64,000 bases of DNA, taken from positions 2,480,001 through 2,544,000 of the forward strand of contig CM066295.1 of NCBI GenBank assembly GCA_033816765.1. The letters run 5' to 3'. The notes under the pieces are model-generated. The model did not search any database and had not been told where the DNA came from. It worked only from the letters and a program-made list of their open reading frames with translations. This document shows positions 23,080-35,980 of the stretch, one piece after another. Position numbers and translations under genes: made by a program. Within the stretch, counting starts at the first letter, position 1. Each line of letters begins with the position of its first letter. This DNA is from Nothopassalora personata. Its lineage: Eukaryota > Ascomycota > Dothideomycetes > Mycosphaerellales > Mycosphaerellaceae.

Positions 23080-23385
23080 AATAATAATAATAATGATGCT
23101 AGTAAGGCGCTTACGGTACGGGTACGGTGCGGGTACGTAGTAGTAGTGCGACGAAGGTAGTACGCTAGGGAACGTACTACGAAATAGAACTAGGTTAGGC
23201 TAGAGTTTTATGCCCCTAACTAGCTACGTCGGTATAGTAACTAAGCCTCACTTACCTACACCTACATAACGACACGTACGTAACCCGTATATAGGCCGTA
23301 TAGCAACTATAATTCTAGAAGTACGTAGGAACCTCTACGTAGCAACTAGCGAGCTAAGGATAGCTCGTACGGGAGGGGAGGCAAT

Positions 23386-23580
23386 TGTAAGGGGTAGCCT
23401 AGTAGCTAACCCTTACATGTAGCCTTACATGTAACATACGGTCGCGACCGGCTACTAAGCCGTACGTAACACGCATACGTACACCTTACGACGCGTAATG
23501 CGTCTCGAACAAAAGGCAAGAATTAGTTTATCTACGACTAGAGGTCGTGGGCGTGCTATATATTGCGACATCCCTTAACA
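23386..23580 (+). repeat. 3' LTR of element B1
   Basis: 195 bp, TGTAAGGG...CCCTTAACA. Less mutated than the 5' LTR and therefore the better guide to family B LTR structure. Confidence 0.85.
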
Positions 23581-26500
23581 TTAGTATTAAGCTATTACTA
23601 ATAGAAAAGGCCTTATTCGATAAGATGCTCTATAACCGGGAGGTAGTCCTCGCTTAGGACTTTAGTTACATAAGGCAAATTAGGCACGACGTCGTACTAC
23701 CTTAGAAGATTAATACGGTCCCTTATAGGCTATAGTAGGCACGCCCTATCCGGTTGTACCTAAGTCTTAGGGCAATTGTTAAGTGCATAATTAGAGCCCG
23801 GATTAAGAACAACATCCTAGAATACTTATAAGGGGCATATTCTAATAGCTAGTTCCTAGTCGTAAAGAAGGTTAATGCCTCTAGAAGCGATGTGCTATAT
23901 CGGTTAATTAACTTAGCTATGCTCCTAAATAAGGTTACTATACGCGATACTAACATTCCACCGGATACGGATAGCTTCTTAGAGGATTTTGCCGGTTACC
24001 GAGTTGCTTCACTTATAGACCTGTTTTTAGGTTATAATTAGATCACTTTAGATAAGTCCTACCGGGACTTAATAGCCTTTATAACCCCTCTTAGCCTAGT
24101 ACGTAACACGACTCTACCTTAAGGAGCTACTAATTCGGTTACTCAGTTCGTGCGTACGGTAACAAAGATTCTACTTAATTATATCTCGCATCGAGCGAAG
24201 CCGTTTCTCGATAACATCGGTATTAAGGGACTAACTAAGGACTATAGGAATGCCGAAGTAGAGCCTAGGTTAAGGAGATAGGTCGTTAAGCACATCGTCT
24301 CCCTAGATCTAGTTCTTACTAACCTAGAGAGAGCTAGTACGGTAGTTACTAGAGGCAAATCCTAATGGTTATATAAAAAGCTTAAGATTGTTAGGTACGT
24401 TACTAGCCCGGATAGTCGCTATCCTAACTTAAAGGTTGTAGCTAAGATCCTAGACTAGCCTACGCCCACCTATATTAAGGAGGTCCGCACCTATGTAGGG
24501 CTATGTATGTACTTCCGGATATGGATTCCCTAGTTCGTTATTATCGCTCGACTAATGTATAAGCTACTAAAGAAGGGCGCCGAGTTCACCTAGACAGAAA
24601 ATAAGCAGTTCTCGAAAGAAGAGGTTACTAGATATCTTATATAGGCTCTAGCCTTAGTTACCCTCTACTACTTACCTAGTGCTAGCTCTATCTTTATCTT
24701 AGTTAATACTAGCGGCACTAGATAGGGATGTATCGTTTCTTAAGAATTAATGGACAGTACCCGACGGCGTTACCCGGTGCGGTATAAGAGTAGAATCTAG
24801 AACGCGTTAGAATCTAGATATAATACTAGTAAGCGGGAATACCTTAGGGTCCTTAAGGGGCCTAAGAAGATCTAGAGATATGTTACTAGCGTTAATTTTA
24901 TCCTTAAGGTTAATGCTAAGACACTTATATAGTAGCTTAACCGGCCGGCTTCGGACCTACCTAACTCGGTAATAGCCCGGTAGGTTGCATAGATTAGGCT
25001 ATTTACGTTCGAAGTAAAGCACGTTATAGGGACTAGGTACACTAGCCTAGATTCCCTATCTCGTAGGCCCTCTATACCTTAGGAACCTTTAGAAGCTAAC
25101 GAAGATAAAGTCGACCGGAAAACTAATAATAAGCTATTTAGGTACCCGGAGCCGGTCGATACCTATCTAGTTAAAATCTAGAAAACACGACATCTCGGGG
25201 ACTAATATTCTAAGGGCTCTTAGTAGCTTACTTAGGTTATAGAAACTAGGACCCGGCCTAATAGTGTTACCCGTACTAAGTACCGGCGGCTAGTAAAGAA
25301 GAGCGTTAACTTCTTTATCCGAGACTAATTGCTATTCTTCTAGAAGCGCCGAGGAGTACCGTTACAACTTGTAATTAACGATAATAAGGCTTAGAAGGAG
25401 ATCGTTATAGAGTGCTACGAGAGACACGGTTACCGTAGCGCTAAGGTCGTATATAACCTTATTTCCGATCGGTATTACTAGGACGGGTGCTTCGCCGATG
25501 TCTCTACGTAGGTTCGAAGTTATGCTCCCTATAGGTTTCGCGAAGGCAACTAGCGCGCTAGTGAGCTTCACTTATCGAGCCCTTAGGTTATTAGTAAGAA
25601 GTGGTACTCGGACCCCGTCTAGGTGCATAAAAATAGATACCTCCTAGTTACGCGCGAAGCACTTAGTAACTAGATCGAGGCTAGAGTAATAAGGGCACCT
25701 CCTAGCTCTAAGACGGTTACTAAGTTTCTATACGAAGATGTCTTCTATAGGCACGGCTACTATGCTAAAATTGTACTTAATAACGCTACGGTTTATACGG
25801 CTAAGGTTAAGCGGTTACTCGTGGGGCTTAGTATTTAAAGGATCCGAATATTACCGTACTATCCGCAGTCTAATGCTCCGGTCAAGGCTAGACACCGTCC
25901 GATTCTTATAGCGTTAGTAAAGCTTATAAGGAACACATACCGCGGATAGGAACAATAGGTACCCGCTATGTTATAGGCTAATAGGACTACGACCTATCGT
26001 ACTACTAGAATAACGCTAGCTTAGGTCCTATATAGCTATTGCACGATTCTACTAATTGAGGTTAAGTACCCGACGTAGGCGAATTACTAATAGGGATTGG
26101 TAAGAACGACTAAGGACCTACTTACTATACGTGCGCGTTAACTCTAGGCTCGAGACCTTAGTTTAGAAGAGCTACATGCTCGAAGGAAGCGACTAAGAGA
26201 ACTTAGTAAGGACTACTTTAATTCTTACCGGAATGTTAACTCTATTAGTTTCTAGAAAGGCGACCTTATTATAAGATTCGATAAGCTATATAAGGATGAC
26301 TTCTTACGTAAGATCGGTTACCGATAGTAAGGTCTATATCGGGTGTCTAGTGTCTCTAGGGAATTTAGTACCTATATTCTTAAGGAACTTAATAGTACGC
26401 TAATGAAGGGTGTTTAGGCACGGGAAACCCTTAGGCTAGTTCTAGAGCTTCGCCTAGATAACATAGGAGTACTAAACTTAGATAATGGGACCGATCTCGT

Positions 26501-26760
26501 AATAGGGGAGGGAGAAGTCGCTAATAGCGTCGCTAATAGCGAAGACAGTAGTAATTCGAACGAGATCGAGCCCATCGCCGGCGAAGACGTACTACCTGTA
26601 GGAGTTAACAAAAGGGGATCGTATCCTAAACCGGAATCTAAGAAGCTATAGGTTAGGCCTTATAACCTTTCTATAGCCGAAATTTTACAGTTTAGTAGGA
26701 TCGAGGCTAAGAACTAATTAGTTAGCAATAGCGTACGGAGTTCACTTCCCTTAGGCATGT
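23581..26760 (+). pseudogene. Ty3/gypsy pol (element C), RIP-inactivated, 5' part missing
   Basis: Reading through stops gives a pol unlike family B. It opens IEKALFDKMLYNREVVLAWD, a pre-RT segment common in fungal gypsy elements. RT follows (TIRDTNIPPDTDSFLEDFAG, then VASLIDLFLGYNQITLD and TLPQGATNSVTQFV), with the active site near 24,205-24,240 reading FLDNIGIKG instead of FLDD. RNase H and tether segments come next (EVKHVIGTRYTSLDSLSRRP near 25,010-25,080). An integrase-like zone lies at 25,370-26,000 (YAKIVLNNATVYTAK, then ILPYYPQSNAPVKA). The start is cut by element B1. LTR identity is unresolved. Confidence 0.8.
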
Positions 26761-27180
26761 GTTACGTATGCCCTTTAGTTTATTAAGCCAATTCGGTTAT
26801 CTAGACTTCACTTTATGGGGTGTTCTTACCTTAGTTAGACCTTAGTTAGTAGAGTTACATTTACCGGTCCCGGGACCGGTAAATCGGATTACGTAATAGC
26901 GTAGTATGCCTCTACCGAATGCTTACCTAGGTAGTCACTAGCACTGGTTTTCGGTTATATGTAGGGTTATCGGACCTTTAGTATAACCTTAATGGCACTA
27001 CTCTTACTACTTATAAGACCGGTCTCGGCGCTGCTACCTTATAACGGTTATAGGGACATACGTTAAGAGGTATACTTAAGCGTAGCTCTCTACCTACTAC
27101 TTCCCCTCTTTTCTTTAAACACTAGCACATCCTTACCGATAACTAACTACTAACATATCTATCTACTACTACTACACACA
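26761..27180. repeat. RIP-affected spacer with a 26-bp perfect palindrome
   Basis: No coding frame. A perfect 26-bp palindrome (26,859-26,884, core ACCGGTCCCGGGACCGGT) matches a shorter version present in both LTR-like repeats (near 16,480 and 39,504). This stretch is therefore probably an LTR or leader of a related element. Confidence 0.55.
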
Positions 27181-30059
27181 TTAGACGGTTCTTTAGCCTC
27201 TCTCTCTTTACGACCTTAGCCTTCTTTAAAGCCCCTACCCCGATACTAAGCTTTTAAAGCTTACTAACACTCTAGAGTAGTACTACGAGATAGCTAGCTC
27301 TTACGATCTTACTACTAGCGAATCCTAGTTATTATAGCTTTAGCTAGTCTATCGTTACGCCCGGCTAGCTTAAGCACAGCGCTCACTAGTACTGTTACTA
27401 GGCTTACTCGCCTACCTTAGACCTTGTTCGAGTCCCTTCGCCTACCGGATAACGTTAAGCATGTCCTTACTAATACGAACACGCCGAAGTCCGCCGCTAA
27501 TGTTATGTTCCGAGAGCTTAGTCCTTAGAAGCGGGTTAAGGTGTTAAAGGACTTCTATAAGGGCTTTAAGAAGGTGTTCGAAGACTGCTCCGTCTAGGTT
27601 AACCTATTTTTTAAGGAAGTTAAGAACGGTATAGGTAAGAGCTACTAGGATAAATTCCTTAGTAATAAGAAGCTCGATGTCTTATTTCCTATCGTCGGCA
27701 AGATTCGCAAGACCGGTTTAGAGATTCGTAACCGAGAGAAGACTCTTCGCGCTACGCTTACCCGCTACTAGCTATAGTAAATGGATAATAAGATTCTTAA
27801 TCGACGCGTTATCTCCAAGCTTTGCAGTACTAACAGCGGGCGCCGCCAGTTCATAGCCTTTATTAATAAGTACCTAGACTATAGTAGGGCTATTAGTAGA
27901 ATTTAGAGGGCATTAATCTAGCGTATAAGGATTGGCCGCAAGGGCATAGATCGTAAGCGAATTCTAGAGCCTAGTAATTTTACCCGGTGCGTTAGGGAGG
28001 CTAAAGCACGTAGCATTAATCCGTAGTCGGCTAAGAGTAGGGAGATCATTAGAAGACACCGCCTAGCCGTCTATAAGGATAGCCTTCTATACTTTATAGA
28101 GGGTACTATTACTAAGAAGTCCGCGTCCCTAGAGGATAGTATAGATTAACCTAGACTATCTAGCTAGTAATAGCCTTAGCTACGTTAGCGGCTACCGGGT
28201 AGTAAAGGTAAAGGACGTATAAAGAGTACTGAGCTAACTCTACTAGCCTCTACCTAGCCTATAGTCCTATTGAGAGGCGGTCGTAAGTCGAGTCGACTTA
28301 AGTAGCTCCGTATAGGCGAGAGCATAGGTGGGGGCATAACTACGCCTACTTAATCCTTGCCTAACCGAACGCTAGACGGCGTACCTATACGCGAAGGCAG
28401 TCCGCTAGGTACACCGGTTAGCACCCTACGATCTACTCCGGCCCTAACTGAGAATAGTAATCCGATACTTACTATATTACCTTTAGCTATAATTAGGGAT
28501 GTATTAGTCTTTAAGGATTAGATCCTATAAGAAGACGAGGCCCTCCGGATTAAGCGCGCTAACTGCACCTATAATAAGCGGTACTACGGCATTAAGTTTA
28601 GAAACTCGATTAATGTAGATAGTATTAACTAGCTACCTAAGTACCGGATGGCGGGCCTTAAGATGCTCGAATATACTGTCTCGGAGGTTCTTAAGAGGGA
28701 TAGTAAGGTTAGCGCTGTAATGTGCGATTAGCATGTTCGAGATTTCTACTATAAGGCCCTCTACTTCGTTACGAATCCCGGTATTACCGCTAATACCCTA
28801 TATGAGCGCGCGCTTAAGGTCTAAGACTAGCTCTTTAAAGGCAAGAGTTTTTTAGCTATTAAGGTGAAGAATGGGTCGTAGTTTCGCCCTAATAAGCGTA
28901 GTTAGAAGACTATTAACCCGCTTAGCTACCTCCGCGTTCGAGGTAAAGTCGGTACTACGAGTAGTATCGTTACGTATGCTAACTATAACTAGATCCTCGA
29001 TAAATTTAGTATCGATGAAGCTAACTAAGCCGATCTTAATAGCACCGGTACCTACATTAATAGTAACATGCTATACTAGTACAATAACGCTAAACTAGCG
29101 CCGCGGGTTAAAATAGTTAGAGAGATAATGAGTCGGGAATTTGACGTGTACTAATAGTACCTACGAGAATTAAACAAGGTTAGTAACGGCGGCGTCTACT
29201 AGAACATGTAGTATTCTCTAAGCTAATAGATTATGCGATAAGACCCCGGGCTATAGCTCTTACAAGTGGCGCTGCACCCTTAACACTACACTCGGTTTAT
29301 CTCCTTCCCTAGGCCTACGATTGTTAGCTTTAATAGGGCTTATTAGGGGGGTGACGCGAATACTATAGTGTAGCATACTAGGGTCGACTTAAACCTCGAA
29401 ATTGAAAACTACTAGACTAGTAACCGGCTTAACATGCTATACTCTCTTAACTTAGAGGGCACTAGTGGGCCGGAGTTTTATACGGTTTTTATAAGAAAGA
29501 GAATACTAGAGAGTTTATCTAGTAGTGCTAGATTAACGACTGCATAGAAGACGGCCGATTTAAGCGTTTCTTCTCGGTTAGGGTCTAAAATTACCTGAGT
29601 AAGAATAGCATTAGCTAGTTTAGAGAGGACCTAAGCGCTAGGCAAATGCGGGTAACTACTATAGGCGTTCTAATAAGGTAGGCCGTACATAAGAGGATAC
29701 TACGTTAGATTAACCCTTACTTTATCGAGATCCGCGACGATAACTATCTTAAACTCTAGAGAAGCCAGAGTATGCACTAGGTGATGGATCTCCATCGTAA
29801 CTTTAAGACGCTAAGTGAGAGCGCTATAGGGTTTAAGTATCGACAACTAGTACCTAGCTATCCTTTCCCTACGGCCGTACACCTTAGTAGCATTAGCCCC
29901 CTATCCGATGCCCTAGCGGGTTTAAAGTCTTAGAACGATAACGAAGTCATCCTTAATACTAGAAGGTAGCTTAATGCTACGGTCCGCCTAGACTCGGAGC
30001 TCTTCTATAAGAAGATGCATAATTAGCGCGTCCGAGCTGTAAAATTAATAGATAAGTAG
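27180..30059 (+). mobile_element. Unrecognised RIP-degenerate element D, 5' coding part
   Basis: Reading TAG/TAA as Gln/Trp gives a long plus-strand frame from about 27,470 to 29,600. Segments include NVMFRELSPQKRVKVLKDFY, LFPIVGKIRKTGLEIRNREK and KMLEYTVSEVLKRDSKVSAV. There is no RT, RNase H, integrase or transposase motif that I recognise. The frame seems to resume after the copia insertion (35,663) and again after the 2.5-kb element (38,470), ending in a Ser/Asn-rich repeat. It could be a gag-like or structural protein of a large element, or a captured host gene. Confidence 0.4.
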
Positions 30060-30306
30060 TGTTAAGTTAAGACCTTATAGGATACGTAGTTAGTAGCGGA
30101 GTGGAGTAAGAGATCAATCTTTAACTAGCTAAGAGCCATAGGGTATGTAGCAATATATTAGGAACTAATGCGTTAATTGTGTTAGATGTCTATCTAAGCT
30201 AAAGGGGAGAGAAGGTGTCTTCCGATAAGCTAAGTTATCGTGGATGCCTTAGGCTATTAGATTACAACCTAACTATTAGCTCCCCTTAAGATGCTACATC
30301 TTAACA
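30060..30306 (-). repeat. 3' LTR of the copia element
   Basis: 247 bp, TGTTAAGTT...CATCTTAACA on the plus strand. Nearly identical to 35,416-35,662 apart from transitions. Confidence 0.88.
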
Positions 30307-33300
30307 CTCCTACTTATCTTATATAGGAGGTCATAGTCTGCTCTTCTCCTATTAGTAGTATTTAGACCTCTATAATAGGTTAAGCTAGCTCACAAACCTC
30401 TAGAAGTGTGGACTAGTCTTTAGCTTTATGAACCTATCTACAACCATCTTAGATATTAAGGTGTACTTAACAGTAATAAGCCTTCTCTACTAAAGTTTCC
30501 TAACAGCATTGTAGGCAATATTAATGTGCTTTAACTTGTTATAAACATGTGTATCCCTTACTAGGGTAAGGGTAGCTTAGTTGTTACCTCTTAATTGGAC
30601 TAGTCTTAAGCTTAACATAGTCTCCTAGTTTCTAGTGATCCTTAGTTAATGGGAACAGTCTCCTACTAACTCTAGACAGTCTATCTCCCTTAGTAGTAAA
30701 GCTAGGAATTGGGATTGCTTTACACATGCATTTATAGCTATGTATTTAGCTTCTATTATAGATATTGCTATAGACTTTTACTTCTTACTTATCTAGGAGA
30801 CTAGTGCCCTATAGAGGAAGAAGACATACCTAAGGATAGAGACTCTGTCTACTTTGTCTATTGCATAGTTAGAGTTATAGTATCTAACTAGGCATCCTTC
30901 TCTATGCCTAGAGAAGACAAGGCTAAGATTAGGATATAACCTTAGATATCTTATAATCTTCTTTAAAGCCTTTATGTAGTAGGTAGATAGGTCACTTACA
31001 AATAAGCTTATCCTTCCTAGGGCAAAAGCAATGTCTAGCCTTGTAATTGTTACTAGCTATATCTATGTACTATTAATACTCTAGTACTCTGCCTTGTTAT
31101 ACCTCTTATCTATATAGCTTAAAGGTTTAAGAGCCTTATAGCTATCTATAGGTAAGTGTATAGGTACTGCCTTCTTATGGTTTATCCCTATCTTAGTAAG
31201 GTTGTCCCTAATAAAGTGTCCCTAGTCAAGTTTTAGGATTCCTCTCCTCCTGTCCCTTGTGACTCTTATGCTAAGGATCTTTTTAGGTTCACTAAGATCT
31301 TTAATCTTAAAGACTTTGCTAAGTTCTCTTTTAAACTAGAGAACATCTGTCAACTTTAGTATAGCAATTAGAATGTTATCTATATATGTAAGAATTATAA
31401 TCTCTTTTTTCTTATAAATAAGTAGGCATAGATTCACCTCTAACTGTGTGAATCTAATCTCTCTAAGCTTTAAAATATAGAGTTGATTCTAATCTCTAGC
31501 TGCTTACTTAAGTCTATATAAGCTTTTAAGGATCTTAAATACTATGTTTAGTAGAAGCTTAACTCCTAGTAGTAGTAACATGAAGATGTCTTTATAGAGG
31601 GTGCTTTCTATAAACGCATTGTTTACATCTACTTAGTAAAGGTGGAGATCCTTCTTGCATACAATAGCTATAAACACCCTAAGGGTGTCCTATCTAACTA
31701 TAGGCGCAAATGTCTCTATAAAGTTAACACTAAACTTCTATAAAAAGCCCCTTATAACTAGCCTAGCCTTAAACTTTTTAATGGCTCCACTAATGCTTCT
31801 TTTAACATTAAAGACCTATCTTAACGTAACTAAGTTTGCTCCTTTTAGTAGAACAGCATTCTCCTAGGTGTTATTACTCTATAGAGCATCTAGCTCCTTC
31901 TAGATTACTTCCTTCTAAAGGTGTCCCTATTTCCTGTTATTTATAGCATCCTTATAGGACTTTAGAATTAGGATCTCTTACTTGTATACAATGACTTCTA
32001 TAGTTGCTATAAAGGCTATCTCCTTAACTTCTTCTAGGAATTCACTATCCTATAGTACTGAATTATCTACTAATTGCATAGCTATAAAGAAAGCTTAGTA
32101 GTAAGTAGCAAGGTTCTCTAAGAGGTCTATTGCTTCTCTCACTTTAGTAGCTAGTTTAGGTATAGGGACTATAGATCTTAGGGCTTTCTATTTCTATTTA
32201 TAGCCCTTAACATCATAGTTAGCCCTCCTCTTACTAAGGGATGATCTAAGAGTAGTTACTTATGTCCTAGTAACATTCTTTTCCTAGAGATCTAGTAAGC
32301 CCCTAATTGGCTCATCGATTTTCTAAAATTCCCCTACATCCTTTAGAGGCTAGGGAAGTTGCATAAACAGCTTTCTTAGCTAGGCTATTACTAGGCTGCT
32401 CTACTGAATGATTAAATAGTAAACAGGTTGCTCTAAGGATATGTCCTTCCTTAGCCTCCCTAAGGGTCTCCTAGCTAGTGCATTGCTTAATAGATTCAAT
32501 TTTGTAACATTGAGATCTATATTACCTCTAGGTTAGTCCTTAAAGAAGTCTACATATATATGTTGTTTAACAGCTTTTATGTCTAGTTCCTAAAAGAGCT
32601 AGGCCTTAGCTGTGTTTTTAACGTATTTAACAAACACTACTTCTTTGCCTCTGTTTATTAGTTTATCACTTCTTACCTATTAAGGCTAGGATCTTGTGTC
32701 TATATAGACAATAGCTTTATATCCCTAAACCTTCAAATAGTTAATAGTTAGCTTAATACTATTAAAGGCTTCATCTAGTGAAACCTTAAACCTATTATAG
32801 TCTAGACTATTTAGTAGTTTGTTCCTTATGTAGGTTTAGGCTTCTAGTGCTTTAGGCTAGAATTCAATTAGCATCTTAGCCTCTTTAAGCATTGCCCTTA
32901 TAGAGTCTTCTAAGGTTTGTATTAACCTTTTAACTAGTCCATTTTAGAGCGAGTTGTATACCTTAGTATGCTCTAGCCTAATTCCTAAATCCTTCTCTTA
33001 CTGCTTAACTAATATAATAAGTTCCCTTACATTGTTAAGCCTAACTGCTTTTAACTATGCTAATGATTTCCTCTCTACCTTGATCTTCTAGTTCTAGAGA
33101 GTAACTAAAGCATCTTCTCTTTTCTTAAAAGGACAGGTCTACTTTTTTCTAGAGAAGTTGTTAACAATCTTAAGCTAGTATTTGAACCCTAGCCTTAATG
33201 TTAGCAGTAGACTACATATATTAATAGATATAAGGGCAAGTCTTTTAGGTCTTCTCTTAGTAACTTTACCTTTGTACTTCTTTATCTTTGCTATTAAACA

Positions 33301-35403
33301 CACTCTACACTAGTAGAAGCTATCCCTAGGAACAGGAATAGGTTCTTTTAAGTCTATTACCTTATGAAGATTCTAGAGCAAGTTCTTCCTAAAGTGTGCA
33401 AATCTTCTATACTAAAGCTCCTACTGTTTTAGGTTAGTCTCTAATTTAGTAGTTATAAAGGCATTCTCTATTAGTGGTGCATATAATAAGTAATGTGCCC
33501 TTTCTTATAGTAGAGGAGAAATCTCATTAATAAATGGAACCCCCCTAAGGAGCCTTGTCTAGATAATAGTTTAGCTAGAGGGGGATATAAGAGAAAATGA
33601 AGGAGGTTAGACACTAAACTACTTGCTAAACTAGTTCTAAGAAACTAGGTTCACCCCTAGCTTAGGTATAAGTAGAATATCTTCTAAAACAACTTTTCTA
33701 CTAGATCTCCCACTTATCTCTACAGTCCTAATATAAGTAGCTAACAAATGCCCACCTCCTACTTTGATCCATTTCTTCTTTGTTAAGGGAGTTATAGATC
33801 TAAAGAGGCAGTTCTAGTTAGTTATATAGGATGAAGCACAAGAATTAAGTAACTACTCTAATAAGGGGAATTTGCCTTAGACTTCTATAGTTAAGTAAGC
33901 CACTTTATTATACTTATTATTATTAGACATTGTCTTCTAGGATAAGTTGTATAAGTTAGGTAGCTCTTAGGTAGAGAAACCTTTCCTAGTCTTCCTTATT
34001 TTAGAGGAAGGAGACTAGGCCTAGTTCTTCTAGAGTAACAGCATATTAAAGCTAAGTTTCTTCACTATTTTCTTAAGTTCCTCTATAGAGGACTTCTCTC
34101 TTAGTGTTCTTCTTAAAGATAGTAGTAGAGATCTTCTCTTCTTAACATATGTTACATTCTAGGAGGATAGTGCTTAGGAATAAGATCTAAGGACCTTCTT
34201 TGCCTTAGAGAGACTAGGGCAGTCCTTAATAAGATAGTCCTTCTTATAGAGAAGGTAGGAAAGTAATCTTGCCTAACCCTAACCTAGGTAGCTGCTATAC
34301 TATACTTAGCCTTAGAGGGATTCAATCTAGCCTCTTAAGCCTTAAGGATCTTTAAGGTCCTTTTATAATCCATCTTTAGCTAAGCTATAATGGTATCCCT
34401 AGCTATATAGTAGTTAGGTAGCAGTAAGCTTAAAAGCTAGGTTATTCTCACATTAGCTTTCCTATAGTGCTAGCCCTCTAGGTTAACATTAGCAATCCTT
34501 CTTCTAAGAGACACTAGGTGTGCCTATGCAGATCTAATAGTAAACTCTTCACTTATCTTAAAGTTCATAAACTGTTTTGTAAGCTTATATACATAGGTTA
34601 GTAATACCTAGCTATACTTGTTCTAGAGATGCACCTATATCTTAGTAGCTTTTCTAGATTCGTAAGAGCCCTTAAGCTTAAATTTATCTTCTTCTATAAT
34701 CCTACTTAGGATACTAAAGCTACAAGCTACATTTTATTTTGTCTATGTTAGTGTATTAAGAATCTCTTTAATCTTAGTCTCTTCCTAGAGTTTTAGGTTC
34801 TTGCCCTTAATGTTGTTAAATGACACTTCTAACAGGTTATTAATTGCAAAGAATGCTAACTAGCTCTCTATCTTATATCTCTAAAGGTTGAACTATCTCT
34901 TCTAGTTGTCTCTCCTAAGAATTAGGATTTTAGTTCCCTTCTCTTCTCCTTTCTCTTAGTGTAAATCTATAATAAATTAAATATAATAAAACAAGGTGTA
35001 TATGCTTCAAAGTCGTGGCTTAGGTCCTACTAAGGCTTTTAGTGTAGAATAGTAAGGTTCGTAGGTGTAGATACTAAGGCCTACTTAGTAGGGTAAAGAA
35101 AGAGCGGTGTAATCTCGGAGCTAGGACACAGGTCTGTCTCTCCTAGTAGAGTTCCAAATAACTTACTTAAAGTCCTTCTTAATAGTATCTCGATGCAGTT
35201 CTCCTACAGAGTGTCTTTAAGGTATTAGCTTATAGTAAGCCGTATAGAGTCCTTTTCTAGATTACCTATCACTTAGTATTAAACTAAGCTCCTTAATAGG
35301 ACAGATAGGGTAGACTTCTGCTTCCTAGATGTTTTCTGCTATAATAGCAAGGGATACAAGTAACCTGTACTAATATAGGTTGCTCTTACTCCTATATAAA
35401 CTC

Positions 35404-35415
35404 GGGCTTATAACC
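35404..35415 (-). other. Primer-binding site of the copia element
   Basis: Minus strand reads GGTTATAAGCCC directly after the 5' LTR. The complement of the initiator tRNA-Met anticodon stem-loop is GGTTATGAGCCC, so a single G-to-A (RIP-type) change separates them. Copia elements of Drosophila and many fungi prime from this internal half-tRNA. Confidence 0.65.
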
Positions 35416-35662
35416 TATTAAGTTGAGACCTTATAGGATACGTAGTTAGTAGCGGAGTAGAGTAAGAGATTAATCTTTAACTAGCTAAGAGTCACAGGGC
35501 ATACAGCAATATATTAGGAACCAATGCGTTAATTGTGTTAGATGTCTATCTAAGCTAAAGGGGAGAGAAGGTGTCTTCCGATAAGCTAAGTTATCGTAGA
35601 TGCCTTAGGCTATTAGATTATAACCTAACTGTTAGCTCCCCTTAAGATGCTACATCTTAACA
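35416..35662 (-). repeat. 5' LTR of the copia element
   Basis: 247 bp. The outer plus-strand start reads TATTAAG where the partner has TGTTAAG (TG to TA). Confidence 0.88.
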
Positions 35663-35980
35663 AGCAGCTTAGCTTAGTTACTACTCTCGAGCAGATGTGC
35701 TTTATAAGCGAAGGGCGTAATAAGAGCTTCTTCCGCAACTACTATAGGAACTTTACTAGCTAGCTACTTAGGGACGCGTCTAGTAAGACTAGTGTTAGCT
35801 ACGATAACGAGTGGGTCTAGACAAAGGAGTTGTGTGAGAATGAGTAGAACTAAGTGGTTAGTGCGGGCTTATAGGCTCCTAGTTTCTAGTTAATTTCCGG
35901 CTATAGCTATAGCCTATAGGATTCTAGTTCTAATTCTAGTTCTAATTCTAGTTCTAATTCTAGTTCTAATTCTAGTTCTG
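35663..35980 (+). mobile_element. Element D, middle part with Ser/Asn-coding minisatellite
   Basis: Continuation of the degenerate plus-strand frame after the copia insertion (SLVTTLEQMCFISEGRNKSF, then SYDNEWVQTKELCENEQ). It ends in 12-bp repeats from 35,921 that encode alternating Ser and Asn, and it is interrupted at 35,981 by the 2.5-kb LTR element. Confidence 0.45.
35921..35980 (+). repeat. 12-bp minisatellite, left half
   Basis: About five copies of TTCTAGTTCTAA. The array continues at 38,470-38,552 on the far side of the LTR element, so it is one array split by that insertion. Confidence 0.85.

Larger units (their letters stand above)
16881..23580 (+). mobile_element. Ty3/gypsy chromovirus-like element B1, full length, RIP-inactivated
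   Basis: 6.7-kb element with related terminal repeats (16,881-17,076 and 23,386-23,580). Plus-strand gag and pol are followed by a 1.3-kb zone carrying an antisense accessory frame before the 3' LTR. Every long frame is broken by TAG/TAA at positions where Gln or Trp is expected, showing RIP. Right-LTR ends are TGTAAGGG and CCCTTAACA. The flanking 5-mers (GCTAC and TTAGT) do not match, so no target duplication supports a simple insertion. It interrupts the upstream part of another gypsy pol that resumes at 23,581. Confidence 0.85.
30060..35662 (-). mobile_element. Ty1/copia LTR retrotransposon, RIP-inactivated
   Basis: 5,603 bp with two 247-bp LTRs and a target duplication AGTAG (left) / AGCAG (right), differing by one C-to-T change as RIP would cause. 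On the minus strand the RT reads HLY*VDVNNAFIESTLYKDI near 31,600, then LKSLYRLKQAARDQN, and YIDNILI near 31,375 in place of YVDD. The primer site next to the 5' LTR (35,404-35,415) matches the anticodon half of initiator tRNA-Met with one TG-to-TA change. Upstream parts (gag, integrase; 33,000-35,000) are too degraded to delimit. It is nested in element D. Confidence 0.88.
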
